64,000 nucleotides of DNA from CBDFLD01 sp965249005 (GTDB taxonomy: Bacteria; Acidobacteriota; UBA6911), in contig CBDFLD010000023.1 of assembly GCA_965249005.1 (NCBI GenBank), positions 1,116,001 through 1,180,000 on the forward strand, given 5' to 3'. Every line of letters starts with the position of its first letter. Positions within the stretch are counted from its first letter, which is position 1. The position numbers were made by a program, and so were the translations under genes. Below the pieces are notes generated by a model. It was not told the origin of the DNA and did not search any database. It saw only the letters and a program-made list of their open reading frames with translations. This document shows positions 61,410-64,000 of this stretch, piece by piece.

Positions 61410-63080
61410 ATGAGTCGAAGCAAGCGCACGACACGTCGGGATTTCATGGGAAGCGTCGGTGGCGCCGTCGCGTCCGGGATGCTGGCTGCCAACCCAGCCG
61501 CTTTGGCTAAACCGAGCGAGCGCCCCAATATCCTCTGGATCATGACGGATGAACATCGAACCGACAGCCTCCAGTGTTATGGGAATTCCTGGGCCCGGTC
61601 TCCTAATCTGGACCGGCTGGCGGAGCGAGGGATTCTCTTCGAACAGGCGTTTGTGCAGAGCCCGATCTGCGTTCCTTCGCGGGCGTCGATGCTGACCGGA
61701 AAATACGCGCACACCTGCGAGGTTCTCAACAACAGCCATAACCTGAACCTCACTTCATGGCATCGAGCCCGGATGGCCGATGCCATCGAGAAAGTAGGCG
61801 AGAAGGTCTTTGAGGAAAAAGCGCTCACGTTGGGTCGACAGAGCCTGAGACGAATGTTCCATGAGAAATTCGGCGCCGAAGTTCTACCGCCTCCCGTAGC
61901 TCGGGCTGGCGGTTGGAACGCGGGCATCATGCAATTGGCCAATCAGCTGGGCATCATCGGTAAGGGACCCGATCACCGCATGTTTCCTGAAATCGTCGCC
62001 GAGCATGGGTACCAAACCATCAACATCGGCAAGCTCCACCACCGTGCCCCGCGCCCTGGTTTCCAGCGGCACCTTACGGTACCGGATCTGGAACATGCCT
62101 TCTGGTTCGGTCTGCACAAAAGCTTCGATCCGGCCGATTACGGACTGATTCACCACCCTAGCTTTCCCGCCATCTTCGCGGGCCGCTTTCCGGCGGATGC
62201 CTCCGAGACCACCTCTGCCAAATGGACCAATCGGGCCATCGACTATTTGAACAACAAGGTGACCGCACCCTTTCTACTCCGCCTTTCACTCCGATCCCCA
62301 CATACTCCGGTTCTGCCACCGATCCCGTACCACGAGATGTTCGATCCGAAAGACATGCCCATCCCGATGCCAAGCGCGGAGGAAATTGCCGGCACCTCTC
62401 GCTACGATCGGGCACGGCTGTTCCAGGATGGATTCAACGAAGAGCAAAGACGGCAGACCTGGGCGAGCTATTTCGGACTCGCCGCCTTCGTCGATCACGA
62501 GATCGGCCGCTTGTTGCGAGCACTGGCTGCGTCGCCGCATTCGAAAAATACGATCGTCGTATTTACCGTCGATCATGGAAGCCATCTGGGGGAACATGGG
62601 CTCTATCAGAAATCGACGTTCTTTGACGAGTCGGTGCGAGTCCCATTCATGCTTTCGTGGCCCGGACGGATTCCGACAGCACGGGTGAGTGATCTCGTCG
62701 AGATGGTGGATCTGGCGCCGACTCTCCTGGACCTTTGTGAAATTGATGTTCCCAACGACATGGCGGGAAGAAACCTGGTTCCAAACGGCAAGAGCGCCGG
62801 ATCATCCCAGCGCGAGGCGGCTTTCAGTGAGATCTATGCCGGGAAGTACGATCTCCAGTGGCTCCGAGGCGAACCAGCGGGAACGGTTCGACGTATGATC
62901 CGGACACCCGAGTGGAACATGTCGGTATACTACCCGGAGGACCCGCTCTACGGCCCGGATGGCTCACTCTACGATTTGATCGAAGACCCTTCGGAGACCA
63001 ATAATCTTTACTATCAATCGAAGTACCGTGCCGTCGTTACGAAGCTGCACAAGCGGTTGACCGAATGGGTCCATGGTTAA
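61410..63080 (+). CDS. Tat-exported sulfatase (formylglycine-dependent)
   Basis: The start at 61410 is preceded by GGAGGA at 9 nt; a longer frame exists but overlaps GH39. The 556-residue protein begins with RRDFMGSVGGAVASGMLAA, a Tat signal. IMTDEHRTDS (45-52) gives metal ligands and C87-V-P-S-R91 is the CxPSR site. NIGKLHHR, SPHTPV and FTVDHGSHLGEHG complete the active site. Tat export suggests that metal or formylglycine is loaded before export. It lies between the GH39-like and the galactonate-dehydratase-like genes. Confidence 0.91.
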   Translation: MSRSKRTTRRDFMGSVGGAVASGMLAANPAALAKPSERPNILWIMTDEHRTDSLQCYGNSWARSPNLDRLAERGILFEQAFVQSPICVPSRASMLTGKYAHTCEVLNNSHNLNLTSWHRARMADAIEKVGEKVFEEKALTLGRQSLRRMFHEKFGAEVLPPPVARAGGWNAGIMQLANQLGIIGKGPDHRMFPEIVAEHGYQTINIGKLHHRAPRPGFQRHLTVPDLEHAFWFGLHKSFDPADYGLIHHPSFPAIFAGRFPADASETTSAKWTNRAIDYLNNKVTAPFLLRLSLRSPHTPVLPPIPYHEMFDPKDMPIPMPSAEEIAGTSRYDRARLFQDGFNEEQRRQTWASYFGLAAFVDHEIGRLLRALAASPHSKNTIVVFTVDHGSHLGEHGLYQKSTFFDESVRVPFMLSWPGRIPTARVSDLVEMVDLAPTLLDLCEIDVPNDMAGRNLVPNGKSAGSSQREAAFSEIYAGKYDLQWLRGEPAGTVRRMIRTPEWNMSVYYPEDPLYGPDGSLYDLIEDPSETNNLYYQSKYRAVVTKLHKRLTEWVHG

Positions 63081-63148
63081 GTCAGGCAAGTTAGACGAGT
63101 TAGGCGGAATTTGCAGAGGGATCGTCCAAACCAACGGAGAACCGAACG

Positions 63149-64000
63149 ATGAGTCAGAATACTCGACGGGAGTTGTTGCAAATGAGCATGGGAGTTCTTG
63201 CCGGAGCGGCAGGCGTGGGAAGCCTCTCCTGCTCGAACGCCGACGGGAACCGTTCCGTGGAGAGCGGTTCTGAGAAACGCTCGAATGAAGTCTCGGTCCC
63301 CGTTCTCGATGGCTCCATAAAGATCACTCGAATCTCGACCAAGATCGTCCACGTGGTTCAAAAGAACTGGGTTTTCGCGAAGGTGGAGACCGACCAAGGG
63401 ATTACGGGTTGGGGCGAAGCGACCGTGGAGTTCAAACCGCATGGTGTTACGGGCTCTATCAAGGATTTATCCTCGTTTCTGATCGGAGAGGACCCCAGAC
63501 GTATCGAGCATCTCTTCCAGAGTGTCTACCGGCAATCCTTTTTCCGAATGGGCATCATTGGAATGAGTGCCTGGAGTGGCATCGAGCAAGCATGCTGGGA
63601 TATTTTCGGCAAATCGGTGCAGCTGCCGGTACATGTCTTACTCGGTGGTTCGGTGCGCCAAAAAGTGAGGCTCTACAGCAACATTGGTGCGGGCCTGACG
63701 GCAAAGCCCCTGGTGGAGAGAGCACTCGAGAGCATAGAGCAAGGGTATACGGGCATAAAGACGGTTTTCATTCCTCTCACCGAAGCCCTGCCCCACGCGT
63801 CTCAGGTCCGCCAAGTGGAGCAGGTGATGCGCACGCTGCGCAACGCCGTCGGGGACAAGATCGACATCATGGTCGATTTCCACGGGCGTACGACACCGGC
63901 TGCGGCCATCGAATACGCTCGCGCTCTGGAGCCCTACCAGCCGTATTTTATCGAGGAACCTGTATTGCCCGAGAACGTGGATGGAATGGTCGAAGTGGCG
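63149..64000 (+). CDS. D-galactonate dehydratase-like enolase-superfamily protein, 3' truncated by window
   Basis: 284 codons are open to the window edge. GGAGA lies 9 nt before the ATG. The N-terminus (TRRELLQMSMGVLAGAAGVG then SLSC) is a Tat-type signal with a Cys at position 28, so the enzyme may be an exported lipoprotein. The capping domain (ITGWGEATVEF) and barrel follow; D243-F-H245-G-R is the galactonate-dehydratase-type metal Asp plus acid/base His, and FIEEP (267-271) contains the second metal ligand. Reaction: likely dehydration of an aldonate to a 2-keto-3-deoxy acid. It is a different subfamily from the ManD-like gene at 11369. Confidence 0.85.
   Translation, partial: MSQNTRRELLQMSMGVLAGAAGVGSLSCSNADGNRSVESGSEKRSNEVSVPVLDGSIKITRISTKIVHVVQKNWVFAKVETDQGITGWGEATVEFKPHGVTGSIKDLSSFLIGEDPRRIEHLFQSVYRQSFFRMGIIGMSAWSGIEQACWDIFGKSVQLPVHVLLGGSVRQKVRLYSNIGAGLTAKPLVERALESIEQGYTGIKTVFIPLTEALPHASQVRQVEQVMRTLRNAVGDKIDIMVDFHGRTTPAAAIEYARALEPYQPYFIEEPVLPENVDGMVEVA

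Overview
The window looks like chromosomal DNA of a free-living Gram-negative-type bacterium rich in carbohydrate-active and exported proteins: three formylglycine sulfatases, two secreted DUF3604 giants, a GH172-like and a GH39-like protein, two enolase-superfamily dehydratases, Tat-type and lipoprotein signals, a DUF481 outer-membrane barrel, a PHM-like cytochrome, hopanoid HpnH and a decayed DUF1501 tail. This mix is typical of Acidobacteriota and the Planctomycetota/Verrucomicrobiota sphere; Acidobacteriota is my tentative guess, but no marker settles it. No rRNA, tRNA, CRISPR array or prophage was recognised.

Layout. 1-7 kb: small accessory genes (DinB-like, a frameshifted Tat-signal protein, DUF1697, DUF2161), a beta-lactamase-fold/esterase fusion, a DUF1501 relic and a small lipoprotein-like gene. 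7.3-29 kb is a long minus-strand run. In transcription order from its upstream end it encodes a lipoprotein phosphoesterase; an FGGY kinase, a histidine phosphatase, a class II aldolase, rhamnulokinase and an NCS1 permease (deoxysugar-type catabolism); a TTC38-like protein; a membrane redox cluster (two tiny membrane proteins, a ferric reductase-Rieske fusion, a Cys-rich anchored protein, an HGSNAT-like acyltransferase); a DUF3604 protein; a sulfatase; and an operon of ManD-like dehydratase, two SGNH proteins, SDR and sulfatase. 29.2-31.9 kb is a degraded zone with a diverged ~0.5 kb duplication carrying a peptidoglycan-binding-like motif, then a broken MscS-like gene.

32-43.9 kb holds mixed genes: DUF481, DUF4332, a BNR/sortilin-like protein, methyltransferases, GH172-like, NTF2-like, PHM-like cytochrome, HpnH, an Lsm-like protein and exonuclease III. 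An intact IS256 element (43949-45253) with an 8-bp target duplication sits directly upstream of the rrf2-sufBCDSU-sufT operon. Oppositely oriented ~120-bp REP-like repeats lie at 42.7 and 52.8 kb, on either side of the IS and suf operon. 51.9-56.6 kb is minus-strand (TIM-barrel isomerase, deformylase, polysaccharide deacetylase, metallo-hydrolase, frameshifted beta-hydroxyacid dehydrogenase, carboxymuconolactone decarboxylase). 56.8-64 kb is a plus-strand cluster of a second DUF3604 protein, GH39-like protein, Tat-signal sulfatase and a galactonate-dehydratase-like enzyme that runs off the window.

The most unusual features are: (i) the tandem SGNH pair, in which the upstream copy has lost the catalytic Ser and Asp while the downstream copy keeps both; (ii) the ferric reductase-Rieske membrane cluster; (iii) the paired DUF3604 secreted proteins beside sulfatases and sugar-acid dehydratases; and (iv) several families of short palindromic repeats. 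Several genes carry single-base frameshifts, at least one in a homopolymer, so some apparent breaks may be assembly errors rather than decay.
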